Origin: an uncultured Prevotella sp. | GTDB lineage: Bacteria > Bacteroidota > Bacteroidia > Bacteroidales > Bacteroidaceae | Assembly (NCBI GenBank): GCA_905373605.1 | Contig: CAJPTO010000057.1 | Span: 1-14,639 of the forward strand | Length of the DNA stretch: 14,639 nucleotides | Direction: 5' to 3' | Part shown: positions 13,811 through 14,639 of the stretch, one piece after another | How the letters are laid out: every line of letters starts with the position of its first letter | Numbering within the stretch: position 1 is the first letter of the stretch | Program-made: the position numbers and the translations under genes | The notes under the pieces: generated by a model | Databases searched by the model: none | What the model saw: the letters and a program-made list of their open reading frames with translations, nothing else | Told to the model about the DNA's origin: nothing

Positions 13811-13940
13811 GCATGTGTCGGCTCTTAACATGTAAAATATTTAGTGTGTTTTTTAACATTATGGCTGGCCTCGCGCACCACGATTTGCCCATTGGCCGCA
13901 AATAATTCATTCTCGCATGGGGTTGTTACAGTGAAGTAAG

Positions 13941-13963
13941 GGGCTAGTGACGGCATCTAGCCC
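13941..13963. repeat. Perfect 7-bp hairpin
   Basis: GGGCTAG (13941-13947) and CTAGCCC (13957-13963) pair perfectly around a 9-base loop. It directly precedes the 44-bp tandem units and shares their CTAG/TTAGC theme. The stretch 13811-13940 before it shows no gene or structure I can name. Confidence 0.5.
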
Positions 13964-13970
13964 ACCATTT

Positions 13971-14102
13971 TGCCGCTTTTAGCACGCCTTTAGGCACAAA
14001 TCAGGCCTAAATGCCCCACTTAGCCGTGCTTTTTGCATGAAAAAGCCTTGCTAAATGCGGCACTTAGCCGTGCTTTTTCATGCAAAAACCATCGCTAAAT
14101 GC
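13971..14102 (-). repeat. Three phased 44-bp palindromic tandem units
   Basis: Units are 14059-14102, 14015-14058 and 13971-14014, each exactly 44 bases and all ending in AAATGC on the plus strand. Read on the minus strand a unit starts GCATTTAGC and, in the first two, finishes with GCACGGCTAAGTG; these ends are near-complementary to each other. Inside are TTTTTGCATGAAAAA-type cores in the first two units and TTTAGGC/GCCTAAA in the third. Each can fold as a nested hairpin. No spacers of unrelated sequence are present, so this is not CRISPR. The following 14103-14276 shows nothing recognisable. Confidence 0.75.
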
Positions 14103-14276
14103 ATCAAAAAGCAGGGAAACGAACGGAAAAGGCGTTGTTTGGGATGGACAAAGGAACGTTGAAAGCTATTAAATTGGTGGGAAAATTGGCAAAAACAAAG
14201 ACTCAAAAACACTCATCGCAAACAATCTAGCGAAGCTAAACGATGCAAAATGCACCATTTGATGCCCTCCGTTTGC

Positions 14277-14412
14277 CCAAAAACCATTTGAAGAATAAGT
14301 AAAATGTAGACTTTTCGCTGGTTTTTGGTTCTTAAAAATGCTAGAATCGCACGTGGAGAAACGTTGTTTTGTCAATAATTAAGAATAGAATTAAGATATC
14401 GAGAAACAAAAT
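14277..14412 (+). repeat. Dispersed intergenic repeat, copy B
   Basis: This stretch aligns end to end with 4131-4270 in the same orientation, including the exact block AAAAATGCTAGAA and ACGTTGTTTTG. It is intergenic, about 180 bases before the right-edge gene fragment. Confidence 0.6.
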
Positions 14413-14513
14413 CAGGAAAGCGATAATTACGCGATTTGCAAACAAACACGCTTTCTAGTTCATTGTTCCTTTACCACGAATTCATTGTTCTTTTTCATTA
14501 AGATTGGCATAAA

Positions 14514-14547
14514 CAAAAGAGGAGACATATCAAATGCTCCTCTTTTG
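14514..14547 (-). terminator. Terminator hairpin near the right edge
   Basis: CAAAAGAGGAG (14514-14524) and CTCCTCTTTTG (14537-14547) are perfectly complementary over 11 bases with a 12-base loop. On the minus strand the stem is followed by TTTAT, and A and T runs at the stem base on both sides would allow function in either direction. It lies 47 bases after the probable stop codon of the fragment at 14594. Confidence 0.7.
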
Positions 14548-14593
14548 CTATTGTTGCATTTACTTCCTCAAATATATCTTATACTGAAGTCAT

Positions 14594-14638
14594 CTAGACT
14601 TTTCCCTCTTTTTTATCTTTTTCAGAAAAATCAGTATA
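14594..14638 (-). CDS. Possible C-terminal end of a gene entering from the right
   Basis: A minus-strand frame is open from the window edge to TAG at 14594 and encodes 14 residues ending FSEKDKKEGKV. Another minus-strand frame is also open to a nearby TGA, so the frame is not certain. The terminator just downstream is the main reason to expect a gene end here. The product cannot be identified. Confidence 0.3.
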   Translation of the reverse strand, partial: YTDFSEKDKKEGKV

Positions 14639-14639
14639 A

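Noticed and set aside
13433..14102. CRISPR array
   Set aside because: Repeats are directly adjacent, with no unique spacers of constant length, and no cas genes are present.
14169..14375. Minus-strand frame of 68 codons
   Set aside because: It covers the second copy of the dispersed repeat. Its translation has no recognisable motif and no promoter is seen.

Overview
The window looks like chromosomal DNA from a Bacteroidales bacterium, most likely Prevotella or a close relative. The reasons are Bacteroidetes-type promoters (TTTG, about 19 bases, then TAnnTTTG), outer-membrane TonB machinery with lipoprotein partners, a sialic acid pathway built on an AGE-type epimerase, and a DUF6169 gene. 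Coding DNA in the metabolic genes is roughly half GC and the spacers are AT-rich. This placement rests on family recognition only.

Bases 1-3940 (minus strand): a SusD-less TonB-dependent receptor is followed by two lipoproteins that look like OB-fold proteins. The second runs off the left edge. Together they look like an outer-membrane binding and import system with an unknown ligand. Bases 3941-4645 hold no convincing gene, but do hold one copy of a dispersed repeat and a large inverted repeat.

Bases 4646-10683 (minus strand): a sialic acid catabolic operon. A clear promoter (10653-10683) is followed by a cyclically permuted kelch mutarotase (NanM-like), an MFS sialate transporter (NanT), N-acetylneuraminate lyase (NanA), an AGE-family N-acylglucosamine 2-epimerase and a creatininase-family amidohydrolase. 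The expected route is mutarotation, import, cleavage to ManNAc plus pyruvate, and epimerisation of ManNAc to GlcNAc. The kinase (RokA), sialidase and outer-membrane NanO/NanU pair are not in the window. The creatininase has no assigned step. The spacers contain hairpins and 8-bp periodic repeats that may tune individual genes.

Bases 10793-11577 (minus strand): an AT-rich two-gene cassette (a 48-residue charged protein overlapping a DUF6169 gene by 4 bases) with its own promoter, an inverted repeat over that promoter, and a strong terminator. It looks like an acquired module and is organised like a toxin-antitoxin pair, though that function is not shown.

Bases 11700-13350: a DUF308/HdeD-like membrane protein (minus) and a histidine phosphatase (plus), divergently transcribed from interleaved promoters.

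Bases 13351-14639: a repeat-dense, apparently gene-free region. It contains 8-bp periodic arrays, a 153-bp tandem duplication, three phased 44-bp palindromic units, a second copy of the dispersed repeat, and a terminator that probably closes a gene entering from the right edge.

The most unusual pattern is the repeated use of an 8-bp period in separate spacers (7773-8041, 12761-12808, 13338-13353, 13433-13520, 13539-13602, 13692-13755), in two different sequence classes.
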